Part shown: piece by piece, positions 1-4,781 of the stretch
How positions within the stretch are numbered: position 1 is the first letter of the stretch
Layout: each line of letters opens with the position of its first letter
Source of the DNA: an uncultured Clostridia bacterium
Lineage (GTDB): Bacteria > Bacillota > Clostridia > Lachnospirales > Bianqueaceae
Direction: 5' to 3'
NCBI GenBank assembly: GCA_947570515.1
Contig: CANOUM010000093.1
Coordinates: 1 to 6,491, forward strand
DNA length: 6,491 bases
Program-made: the position numbers and the translations under genes
The notes under the pieces: model-generated
Databases searched by the model: none
Seen by the model: the letters and a program-made list of their open reading frames with translations, nothing else
What the model was told of the DNA's origin: nothing

Positions 1-1080
1 CTGCAGGAGCTTAAAAAAATGCAGAAACTGCCCAGCTTCTGCGAAGAGGAGTCTAAAGTGTATGAAATGACAGGCGATACCCTCGTGCTGAATGATACGG
101 CACAGACGCTTTCTTATATGCAGTTTACAGCATCTGACAGCAGTGTAACCCTGACGGTAAAGGGAAATACATTGGTTATCTTTAATCCACAGCAGGTTGA
201 TTTTACCGTGAGCGTTCGTAATACACTGCGAGATACGATAAAGGAGCCGGCCCCCATTCTGACGGTCAATCAAAATACAGGCGCTAAACGGCAAACCACG
301 GTGACAAGATCAGAAATGCCGCTGAATGCGCCGCTTGAAGGATCCTTTAAAGTAAAAGGCTTGGTGACCAGTCTTGCTGTCAGCAAGCAGGAGCTGACAG
401 GCAGTGAAGAAGTGCCGGGAGCAACGCTGCAGATTTTGGATCAGGAAGGCAATATACTGGACGAATGGGTATCCGGCGAGCAGCCGCATTATATTGAAAA
501 ACTGCCTGTCGGCATGTATATTTTGAGAGAAATTTCGCCTGCAGACGGATATGTAACAGCGGAGGATGTAATCTTTGAAGTAAAAGATACAGCAGAGCTG
601 CAAACGGTTGAAATGAAAGAGGAGATCACAAAACTGCAGATCAGCAAAAAAGATATCACAACCGGACAGGAGCTGCCGGGCGCAGCGCTGCAAATTTTGG
701 ATGAATCAGGTCAGATTGTTGAGGAATGGATTTCCGGTGAGCAGCCCCATTATATAGAAAAACTGCCGATTGGAGTCTATACGCTCAGAGAGACGATTCC
801 GGCTATGGGGTATGTGACAGCGAAGGATGTAATCTTTAAGATTGAGGATACACCGAAGGTACAAAAGGTGGAGATGAAGGATGATGTGACGAAGGTGGAG
901 ATCAGTAAAAAGGAGTGGGAAAGTGAAAAGCCGGTGGCAGGAGCGGCTCTGCAGATTGTGGATCAAAAAGGAAATGTGATCAAGAAGTGGATATCCGGCG
1001 ATACCCCGCAGTATATGGAAAAGCTTCCGGTGGGAAAATACATTCTGCAGGAGGAGACAGCGCCGCAGGGATATCAATAA
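1..1080 (+). CDS. SpaA/Cna-B repeat surface adhesin, 3' part, ending at a premature TAA
   Basis: The frame is open from base 1, so the gene starts upstream of the window; the first ATG (19) has no convincing ribosome binding site and is probably internal. About 120 residues of beta-rich sequence are followed by three SpaA/prealbumin-like (Cna-B type) repeats of 87 residues each. Every repeat carries an N-terminal strand Lys (VSKQ, ISKKD, ISKKE), a YIEKLP or YMEKLP-VG segment and the typical E-x-x-P-x-x-GY motif (REISPADGY, RETIPAMGY, EETAPQGY). In this family the Lys and Glu take part in intramolecular isopeptide bonds; I did not verify the bond partner. Such proteins are secreted and sortase-anchored adhesins or pilins. 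The TAA at 1078-1080 falls inside repeat 3, at the codon that is ACA (Thr) in repeats 1 and 2, and the frame continues to an SPQTG sorting signal. As written, the product would be secreted without a wall anchor. Base composition is clearly less AT-rich than the element to the right. Confidence 0.85.
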   Translation: MQELKKMQKLPSFCEEESKVYEMTGDTLVLNDTAQTLSYMQFTASDSSVTLTVKGNTLVIFNPQQVDFTVSVRNTLRDTIKEPAPILTVNQNTGAKRQTTVTRSEMPLNAPLEGSFKVKGLVTSLAVSKQELTGSEEVPGATLQILDQEGNILDEWVSGEQPHYIEKLPVGMYILREISPADGYVTAEDVIFEVKDTAELQTVEMKEEITKLQISKKDITTGQELPGAALQILDESGQIVEEWISGEQPHYIEKLPIGVYTLRETIPAMGYVTAKDVIFKIEDTPKVQKVEMKDDVTKVEISKKEWESEKPVAGAALQIVDQKGNVIKKWISGDTPQYMEKLPVGKYILQEETAPQGYQ

Positions 1081-1146
1081 GCAGCAGATATCATGTTTGA
1101 AATTAAGGATATGCCGCAGATACAGAAAATTGAGATGAGAGATCAG
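364..1146 (+). repeat. Three tandem 261-bp (87-aa) SpaA-type coding repeats
   Basis: Units are 364-624, 625-885 and 886-1146, in perfect 261-bp register. Protein landmarks recur at the same offset: the (I/V)(T/S)..(Q/E/A)(I/V)SK start, GA(T/A)LQI(L/V)D, (V/I)SG(E/D)(Q/T)P.Y(I/M)EKLP, GY, (V/I)(I/M)FE or FK and VEMK. The register extends past the TAA at 1078, which shows that unit 3 is one interrupted repeat rather than a natural gene end. Confidence 0.9.
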
Positions 1147-1272
1147 AGACAGAAGCTATCACCGCAAACGGGCGAGGAAGCGGTGCAGCTACTATATGTG
1201 GGAGTAATAGTGGCGGCAGGATTGTTCTTAGGGGCTTTACTGATGTGCAGGAAAAGTCTCAGCAAGCGATAG
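1081..1272 (+). pseudogene. Detached C-terminus of the adhesin: repeat-3 end, SPQTG sorting signal, membrane helix, basic tail
   Basis: This is the same frame as the adhesin, directly after its TAA, open for 63 codons to a TAG at 1270-1272. It begins AADIMFEIKD, matching AEDVIFEVKD and AKDVIFKIED of repeats 1 and 2, so it is the true continuation of repeat 3. Then come the motif LSPQTGEE (SPQTG at 1159-1173), a hydrophobic helix (LLYVGVIVAAGLFLGALLM) and the tail CRKSLSKR, the classical order of a cell-wall sorting signal. SPxTG-type motifs are known variants of LPxTG in some clostridia. The segment has no start codon with a ribosome binding site, so it is probably not translated unless the stop is read through. 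Its intact coding quality suggests that the nonsense change is recent or a sequence error. Confidence 0.8.
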
Positions 1273-1285
1273 GAGCTTGTGTTAA

Positions 1286-1322
1286 GGAGAAAATGTCACG
1301 GCGAGGGCTTGACATTTTCTCC
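1286..1322 (+). repeat. 13-bp perfect inverted repeat between adhesin gene and tRNA-Ala
   Basis: The arms GGAGAAAATGTCA (1286-1298) and TGACATTTTCTCC (1310-1322) pair perfectly around an 11-nt loop. It lies 13 nt after the TAG that ends the adhesin frame and could stop its transcription, but no T-run follows (GGCCTTTG), so it is not a textbook intrinsic terminator. Its right arm contains most of the -35 box of the tRNA promoter. Confidence 0.7.
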
Positions 1323-1337
1323 GGCCTTTGCTATACT
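1309..1337 (+). promoter_or_regulatory. Sigma-A type promoter of tRNA-Ala
   Basis: A perfect -35 box TTGACA (1309-1314), a 17-nt spacer and TATACT (1332-1337) as the -10 box. The predicted transcription start, about 1344, is only about 5 nt before the mature tRNA 5' end at 1349. The strength and spacing suit a stable-RNA gene. Confidence 0.85.
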
Positions 1338-1348
1338 GATTTTTGCTT

Positions 1349-1421
1349 GGGGCATTGGCGCAGTTGGGAGCGCGTTTGAATGGCATTCAAAAGGTCATGG
1401 GTTCGAATCCCATATGCTCCA
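1349..1421 (+). tRNA. tRNA-Ala (anticodon GGC)
   Basis: The full cloverleaf can be drawn. The acceptor stem is GGGGCAT/ATGCTCC with a G3:U70 wobble, the alanine identity element. The D stem is GCGC/GCGC. The anticodon stem is TTTGA/TCAAA with loop ATGGCAT, giving anticodon GGC at 1382-1384 (reads GCC and GCU). The T arm is ATGGG-TTCGAAT-CCCAT and the discriminator base is A1421. CCA is not encoded. The gene has its own promoter upstream and a terminator just downstream. The neighbouring integrase implies that the 3' half of this gene serves as an attachment site while the tRNA sequence is kept intact. Confidence 0.95.
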
Positions 1422-1428
1422 CTTATAA
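1397..1428. other. Probable attachment site (left att) in the tRNA-Ala 3' end
   Basis: This is inferred from position: a tyrosine recombinase gene ends 15 nt beyond the tRNA, and such integrases commonly use the T-arm and acceptor 3' region as the crossover core. The exact core cannot be defined because no second copy of the tRNA 3' sequence is visible in the window, so the partner site should lie to the right of 6491. Confidence 0.5.
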
Positions 1429-1456
1429 AACCCGCTTAAACAGCGGGTTCTTTTTT
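1429..1456 (+). terminator. Intrinsic terminator of tRNA-Ala
   Basis: An 8-bp stem AACCCGCT (1429-1436) / AGCGGGTT (1442-1449) with a 5-nt loop, then C and six Ts (1451-1456). The left arm is preceded by AAA on the plus strand, so it may also act weakly for the convergent integrase gene. The integrase stop codon (1436-1438) lies inside the hairpin. Confidence 0.85.
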
Positions 1457-2506
1457 GTTCGTGTCATATTTCGTGTCATATATTTTAATCTGATCATAAT
1501 ATTGAGAAATTTTATTATTGATGTTTTCTCTTTTGCTGCCCATGGTATGCTGATAAATTTTCGTGAGAGTCCCTATATCATCCCAGCCTCCCATTTCCAT
1601 AATGTACTGATCAGGGATTCCAATAGAGTGGCAGAACGTAGCAAAATAATGCCGAAGCGAATGATATTTATAGGGATATACGCCGGCTGCCTCCGTTGCT
1701 TTTCTAAATCGTTTATATAATCCATCCGGCTTGTATTTTAGAATAGGTTGATCATTCGGGCATTCTGAAGCAGCAGCTTTAACCTTTTCCATGATATCCT
1801 CTGGAAGCGTTATATCCCGGTAGCCGGCATATGTTTTCGGGCGTTCTCTAATTTCCCAGCGATTTTGTGTGTTTAATACAATTACGCGTTTAACCGTGAT
1901 GTATGTATCATGCACACAATCCGGGAATATTGCGCATACTTCTCCGCGTCTGAGAGAGCCAAAGGCAGATAATAAAATAGGAAGCTCCACATCTGTCCCG
2001 GCTACTGCATCTAAAATACGATGGATATCTTCATCGGATGGAATATGAACTGTGTTTTTTTCTTTGGGCGATCCTTTTATATCTACGACAAAGGACGGTA
2101 TAAACATCTTTAGAGTAGCAGTGATAACTCCTCTGGTATTATTGACAGTTTTAGCTGAATGATCAATAGCAACACCATCCAGTTGCTTCTGCAATATCTC
2201 ATTAGTAATTTGAGTTAGCTTTACTCTTTTCAAACGGTTGATGTAGTTTCTTTCTATAGCCTGATAGCCTCTGATGGTGGTAGGGCTTAATATATTACGC
2301 TTGCTTTCAATATAACGGTGAAAAGCTTCTCCGAAAGTTATATCTTGGGTTTGTGTGTGTATAACAGTATAGTTTAAGGCTTTTTTCTCGGCCTCTTTTT
2401 TCGTTTTTCCGGTGAAAGACTTGTACTGCTTTTTGCCATCTTCATCAGAACCGATGTACATGCGTACACGCCAAGAGCCGGATGGTAGTTTTCTGGCTGT
2501 GGCCAT
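1436..2506 (-). CDS. int: Tyrosine-type site-specific integrase
   Basis: This 356-residue protein is a phage/ICE-type tyrosine recombinase that would integrate and excise the element at tRNA-Ala. The N-terminus (about 1-50, GSWRVRMYIG..DGKKQYKSFTGKTKKEAE) resembles the arm-binding AP2-like domain. A SAM-like core-binding domain spans about 55-140 and the catalytic domain about 155-335. Catalytic residues are visible: Arg186 in SLRRGEV, probable beta-hairpin Lys224, His282-x-x-Arg285 in HSLRHYF, Trp308 in GGWDD (the His/Trp position) and nucleophile Tyr318 in KIYQHT. Length is normal and all key residues are present, so it looks functional. The start at 2506 is supported by AAAGGAGGAAATAAAACG before the ATG. 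The gene runs toward the tRNA and its stop lies within the tRNA terminator. Confidence 0.93.
   Translation of the reverse strand: MATARKLPSGSWRVRMYIGSDEDGKKQYKSFTGKTKKEAEKKALNYTVIHTQTQDITFGEAFHRYIESKRNILSPTTIRGYQAIERNYINRLKRVKLTQITNEILQKQLDGVAIDHSAKTVNNTRGVITATLKMFIPSFVVDIKGSPKEKNTVHIPSDEDIHRILDAVAGTDVELPILLSAFGSLRRGEVCAIFPDCVHDTYITVKRVIVLNTQNRWEIRERPKTYAGYRDITLPEDIMEKVKAAASECPNDQPILKYKPDGLYKRFRKATEAAGVYPYKYHSLRHYFATFCHSIGIPDQYIMEMGGWDDIGTLTKIYQHTMGSKRENINNKISQYYDQIKIYDTKYDTNKKEPAV
1458..1481. repeat. Tandem 12-bp direct repeat next to the attachment region
   Basis: TTCGTGTCATAT occurs twice head to tail (1458-1469 and 1470-1481), inside the last codons of the integrase (encoding YDTKYDT) and about 40 nt from the tRNA end. 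Direct repeats at such positions are often arm-type sites bound by the integrase N-terminal domain; here that role is inferred from position only. Confidence 0.45.
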
Positions 2507-2526
2507 CGTTTTATTTCCTCCTTTTT

Positions 2527-2563
2527 GGGCATAAAAATGCCCGGATGTATTGCTAATTCCGGG
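2527..2563 (-). promoter_or_regulatory. Two overlapping hairpins in the integrase leader
   Basis: GGGCAT (2527-2532) pairs with ATGCCC (2537-2542), and CCCGGA (2540-2545) pairs with TCCGGG (2558-2563). The two share bases 2540-2542, so they cannot both form. They lie directly upstream of the integrase ribosome binding site (AGGAGG near 2517-2522). This could modulate integrase translation, but the stems are only 6 bp. Confidence 0.3.
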
Positions 2564-2578
2564 GAAAAATGGTACAAT
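2550..2578 (+). promoter_or_regulatory. Candidate plus-strand promoter pointing at hairpin copy 1
   Basis: TTGCTA (2550-2555), a 17-nt spacer and TACAAT (2573-2578). It faces away from the integrase toward the hairpin at 2624-2655. The -10 box is good (5/6) and the -35 is moderate (4/6). No protein-coding frame follows on this strand. Confidence 0.35.
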
Positions 2579-2584
2579 GCCTAT

Positions 2585-2665
2585 GAGAAGTAGGTGTCCA
2601 TTTTCTTCGGATGTGGCTCCGTTGCCCGTCTTCCTGTTGGCGCAGGAAGGCGGGCGGTTTTATTT
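2585..2665 (+). ncRNA. Putative short plus-strand RNA ending at hairpin copy 1
   Basis: If the promoter at 2550-2578 is active, a transcript of about 80 nt would start near 2585 and end in the strong hairpin and T-rich tract (2624-2668), just short of the 3' end of the convergent SecB-like gene. No open frame of useful length is present. This is inference from promoter plus terminator only; it may be just the by-product of a divergent promoter. Confidence 0.2.
2614..2661 (+). terminator. Hairpin repeat copy 1 (terminator-like on plus strand)
   Basis: A 12-bp stem CCCGTCTTCCTG (2625-2636) / CAGGAAGGCGGG (2643-2654), extended by G2624-C2655, with loop TTGGCG and then TTTTATTTTTT. One G:U pair. 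The T-run makes it an intrinsic terminator for plus-strand RNA, although the flanking genes are on the minus strand. Read in the operon direction it lies 12 nt after the SecB-like stop, with an A-rich stretch before it and no T-run after it. The 48 nt at 2614-2661 match 3929-3976 at all but two positions. Confidence 0.7.
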
Positions 2666-2666
2666 T

Positions 2667-3047
2667 TTATTGTTGAGCTTTGATTGAAGGGATTGAATCA
2701 AAAGGCAAAGGGATCAAGGGGAAATCTAAAAGATTACAGAACTGCTTCAGATTTGTTTTTAGATAAGGGAAAACAATATGAATAGACTCATCAAATGCAT
2801 CATCAGATGATAGAGATAAAGGAGCTTTATAAGAAGCTCGTAATTCAAAAGAGATATTAAAAGGAGAAGCGAGATCTATTTTTTTAGGAGAGACTGTTAG
2901 CTTCGTAATTGAATCCATTAGACCGGGAGCTGTGGTATTGATTGTGTGGTTTAGTTCGATGTTTAATTCAAAGTTGTCTCCTGGAGGGAGCATATTTACG
3001 CAAGTTCCTTGGACTAAGTTAGCTTGGATAAGAGAAAGATTATACAT
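2667..3047 (-). CDS. SecB-like chaperone of a toxin-antitoxin-chaperone (TAC) module
   Basis: This 126-residue protein has SecB-type features. An N-terminal beta strand region is followed by a central segment FNISFELRASYKAP (about 63-76). The C-terminal signature is an (I/V)xFPY segment then a helix and a FPLIPLP loop (about 92-115: IHIVFPYLKTNLKQF...DFPLIPLPF), matching the ILFPYAR..I..L....GFPPLxLxPINF pattern of SecB proteins. It is shorter than export SecB (about 155 aa). Most Bacillota have no general SecB, and this gene overlaps hicB by 8 nt, so the likely client is the antitoxin. In known TAC systems such as M. tuberculosis HigB-HigA-SecB, the chaperone folds and protects the antitoxin. 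Ribosome binding site: GGAGG, 9 nt before the ATG. Confidence 0.72.
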   Translation of the reverse strand: MYNLSLIQANLVQGTCVNMLPPGDNFELNIELNHTINTTAPGLMDSITKLTVSPKKIDLASPFNISFELRASYKAPLSLSSDDAFDESIHIVFPYLKTNLKQFCNLLDFPLIPLPFDSIPSIKAQQ

Positions 3048-3525
3048 TGTATAGGTCCTCCGTTTTAATAATATTAAAATTGACAGTCATATCAGTTTTT
3101 GTCAAATGGTAATGGACTTCTTTTGTTTCAGTACGGCTTTGATTAATTTCGGATACAGGAATTAACTGAGCTACCTCAGAATAACGGGATCTTTCGTTAT
3201 AAGCGATGATAGCGTTATTAAAATATTGGTTAAGACTAATTCCTTGTTCATCTGCATACTTAGCAGCATCTCTGTGTACCATAGGAGATATACGGAGAGC
3301 AACCTTTCCGCTATATAGTTTTAGTTCATGGATGGAAGCATCGGGAATATTCCATCCTAATTCCTTTGCAGTTTCGAGCCAGTCCTCTTCCGCTAATTCT
3401 AAATTATGATATGCTTCTTGGGGAGTATCCGCTTGGACTACGCAGCCGTTTAATACTTTACTTTCAGCAACCCAGAATATATGATCTTCGACCTGGGCTT
3501 GATACATTTTAAATTCATAGATCAT
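3040..3525 (-). CDS. hicB: HicB-family antitoxin with C-terminal extension
   Basis: 161 residues. The N-terminal HicB fold (about 8-62) contains FWVAESKVLNGCVVQADTPQEAYHNLELA and ends ELGWNIPD. A ribbon-helix-helix DNA-binding domain follows at about 72-111 (SGKVALRISPMVHRDAAKYADEQG, then ISLNQYFNNAIIAYN). After it comes a tail of about 50 residues (112-161) that typical HicB proteins lack, ending in alternating hydrophobic residues (HYHLTKTDMTVNFNIIKTEDL). With a SecB-like gene overlapping downstream, this tail may be a chaperone-addiction (ChAD) segment. The role is to neutralise HicA and repress the operon. The start is supported by AGGAGG 9 nt upstream, which lies inside the end of hicA; the genes overlap by 4 nt (ATGA), indicating translational coupling. 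Confidence 0.88.
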   Translation of the reverse strand: MIYEFKMYQAQVEDHIFWVAESKVLNGCVVQADTPQEAYHNLELAEEDWLETAKELGWNIPDASIHELKLYSGKVALRISPMVHRDAAKYADEQGISLNQYFNNAIIAYNERSRYSEVAQLIPVSEINQSRTETKEVHYHLTKTDMTVNFNIIKTEDLYNV

Positions 3526-3806
3526 GTTCTAGGACCTCCTTCATAATCTTCAATTTCAATAATAAGCTGTTTTAGTTCTTTTATGACGACTTCTGGAACA
3601 TTTTTCCCGTGAGAAGGAACGGGAATAGATTTTTGCTGGATAGGACAATTTTCATCTGGATTAAACACAATCTTATGTTGATGGTTTCCACCTGTATGTA
3701 TACTGCAACCATATTGTTCAGCTATAGAGAAGATTTCTTCTTCTGTCATATCATTAGGAATGGGCTTTTGAAATAATTTTTTCCTTCGTTTTTCCAGCTG
3801 TGTCAT
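3522..3806 (-). CDS. hicA: HicA-family toxin (mRNA interferase)
   Basis: 94 residues, close to the usual size of HicA. These are small dsRNA-binding-fold proteins that cleave mRNA through one His. Features seen: a basic N-terminus (LEKRRKKLFQ), helix TEEEIFSIAEQYGCSI, the catalytic strand TGGNHQHKIVF (His42 or His44, the latter best aligned with the family GSH motif), and the C-terminal IPVPSHGKNVPEVVIKELKQLI, which matches the P-x-HG-x-x-(L/V)-x-x-x-x-(L/I) region of HicA. First gene of its operon; AAGGAGG lies 4-5 nt before the ATG, a strong site. The order toxin, antitoxin, chaperone is typical for HicAB. It looks intact. A degraded family member cannot be excluded, but the key motifs remain. 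Confidence 0.85.
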   Translation of the reverse strand: MTQLEKRRKKLFQKPIPNDMTEEEIFSIAEQYGCSIHTGGNHQHKIVFNPDENCPIQQKSIPVPSHGKNVPEVVIKELKQLIIEIEDYEGGPRT

Positions 3807-3819
3807 GTGACCTCCTTAT

Positions 3820-3851
3820 TATATGATATCATATATAATATCATACGTCAA
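3820..3851 (-). promoter_or_regulatory. hicA operon promoter with operator-like palindrome
   Basis: On the minus strand: -35 TTGACG (3851-3846), 17-nt spacer, -10 TATCAT (3828-3823), about 17 nt before the hicA ATG. A perfect 16-bp palindrome TATATGATATCATATA (3820-3835) covers the -10, and a further copy of its half sequence ATATCATA occurs at 3838-3845 in the spacer. A ribbon-helix-helix HicB dimer bound there would block polymerase, fitting autoregulation. Confidence 0.6.
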
Positions 3852-3928
3852 TTTAAAATTATTTTATATAGCATAGAAGACAATTTAGTAATAAATAGTT
3901 CTGGATCATTGCATATTATTATGGGGCT

Positions 3929-3976
3929 TGGCTCCGTTGCCAGTCTTCCTGTTGGCGCAGGGAGGCGGGCGGTTTT
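3929..3976 (+). terminator. Hairpin repeat copy 2 (terminator-like on plus strand)
   Basis: The stem CCAGTCTTCCTG (3940-3951) / CAGGGAGGCGGG (3958-3969), with loop TTGGCG and one A-G mismatch, is followed by GGTTTTGTTATT. It is identical to copy 1 over 46 of 48 positions, including the upstream TGGCTCCGTTGCC. It lies 8 nt past the stop of the DUF1828-type gene and separates it from the hicA promoter. T-run again on the plus strand. Confidence 0.65.
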
Positions 3977-3977
3977 G

Positions 3978-4745
3978 TTATTGTGCGGTTTGAAATATTC
4001 GATCAAAATATTGGTTTTGTTCTTCTTTGAAAACACTTAAAGATGTAAATTGTTTATCGACTGCATTAGTAATTTGAGTTCGATTAAACGCAGATAAATT
4101 TTCAAAATTTTCATGAATAGCGAGACTGTTGTGAGGAATACGTGCTTTTTGAAATTGCAAGCAAGATATAATTGCTTTAGAAGCTTTAGTATCACTATTT
4201 ATACCAAAAAGGTAAATAATTTTTCCGTGATTTTCAAGAGAATAATCTGCACGTAAGGATGCATCAGATAAAGGAGAGACATTTTCAGATAACTTTACAT
4301 TCAAGCGAGAAGATGCCTCATATAAATTCTGGCGCAAATTGTCTGTAAACATAGATCGAATTGTTTCTCGAGTTAAAATTTCAGTATTCATTATTTTGGA
4401 AATAGTTTGAGCATATTGATAGATTGCATATTCAAATTGTTCAACAGTACAATCAAGATAAACTTCACCATCAGTGATGTCACAATGATTCTGATGAATT
4501 ATGTTATGAAGAATACTTTCTTTTTTAGGTGTGTCAATATCAAATGTATAAGATAACTTCATTAAAGTCAAACCTTTATCGCAAATGCGAAGTTTACGAG
4601 AAGCAACAGGACTTTCTTGTAAAAAGATATCGTACATATCGCCATCTTCATGAAAAAACGGAACAAGAATTTTAAATAATCCCTCTCGTTTTTCTCTATA
4701 GCTAATAGATAATGTGATAGAGGGGAGAGTAGTTGTGGTAAGCAT
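3978..4745 (-). CDS. DUF1828/DUF1829-type protein of unknown function
   Basis: 255 residues. The N-terminal half resembles DUF1828: KILVPFFHEDGDMYDIFL (about 25-42), then the characteristic LRICDKGLTLMKLS (52-65) and a following helix-rich part. The C-terminal half (about 160-245; GKIIYLFGINSDTKASKAIISCLQF..., then FENLSAFNRTQITNAVDKQF) resembles the partner domain DUF1829. Such proteins occur on prophages and islands; biochemical function is not known to me. I chose the ATG at 4745 because GGAGG lies 8 nt before it; an in-frame ATG at 4766 would put that site inside the gene. Second gene of a two-gene operon, 36 nt after its partner. Nothing suggests truncation. AT-rich like the other cargo. 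Confidence 0.75.
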   Translation of the reverse strand: MLTTTTLPSITLSISYREKREGLFKILVPFFHEDGDMYDIFLQESPVASRKLRICDKGLTLMKLSYTFDIDTPKKESILHNIIHQNHCDITDGEVYLDCTVEQFEYAIYQYAQTISKIMNTEILTRETIRSMFTDNLRQNLYEASSRLNVKLSENVSPLSDASLRADYSLENHGKIIYLFGINSDTKASKAIISCLQFQKARIPHNSLAIHENFENLSAFNRTQITNAVDKQFTSLSVFKEEQNQYFDRIFQTAQ

Positions 4746-4781
4746 AATAAAATCCTCCAAATACATTAAATGGAATAATAT

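Noticed and set aside
310..1077. Two minus-strand frames opposite the adhesin (310-693 and 706-1077)
   Set aside because: They are antisense shadows of the SpaA repeats; their similar composition simply reflects the 261-bp repeat period.
1078..1080. Stop-codon reassignment as the explanation for the internal adhesin TAA
   Set aside because: TAA ends other genes here (integrase, hicB, SecB-like) and TGA ends hicA, so the standard code is in use.
1343..1720. Plus-strand open frame of 125 codons across the tRNA and integrase 3' region
   Set aside because: It reads through the tRNA-Ala gene, its terminator and the antisense of the integrase; it has no ribosome binding site and no coding character of its own.
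2374..2577. Minus-strand frame of 67 codons overlapping the integrase start
   Set aside because: It overlaps the well-supported integrase N-terminus in another frame and contains the integrase ribosome binding site.
3206..3409. Plus-strand frame opposite hicB
   Set aside because: Antisense of a strongly supported HicB gene, with no ribosome binding site.
3807..4040. Plus- and minus-strand frames (77 and 62 codons) across the hicA promoter and hairpin copy 2
   Set aside because: They run through the promoter, the hairpin repeat and the end of the DUF1828-type gene; the apparent peptide is translated hairpin sequence.
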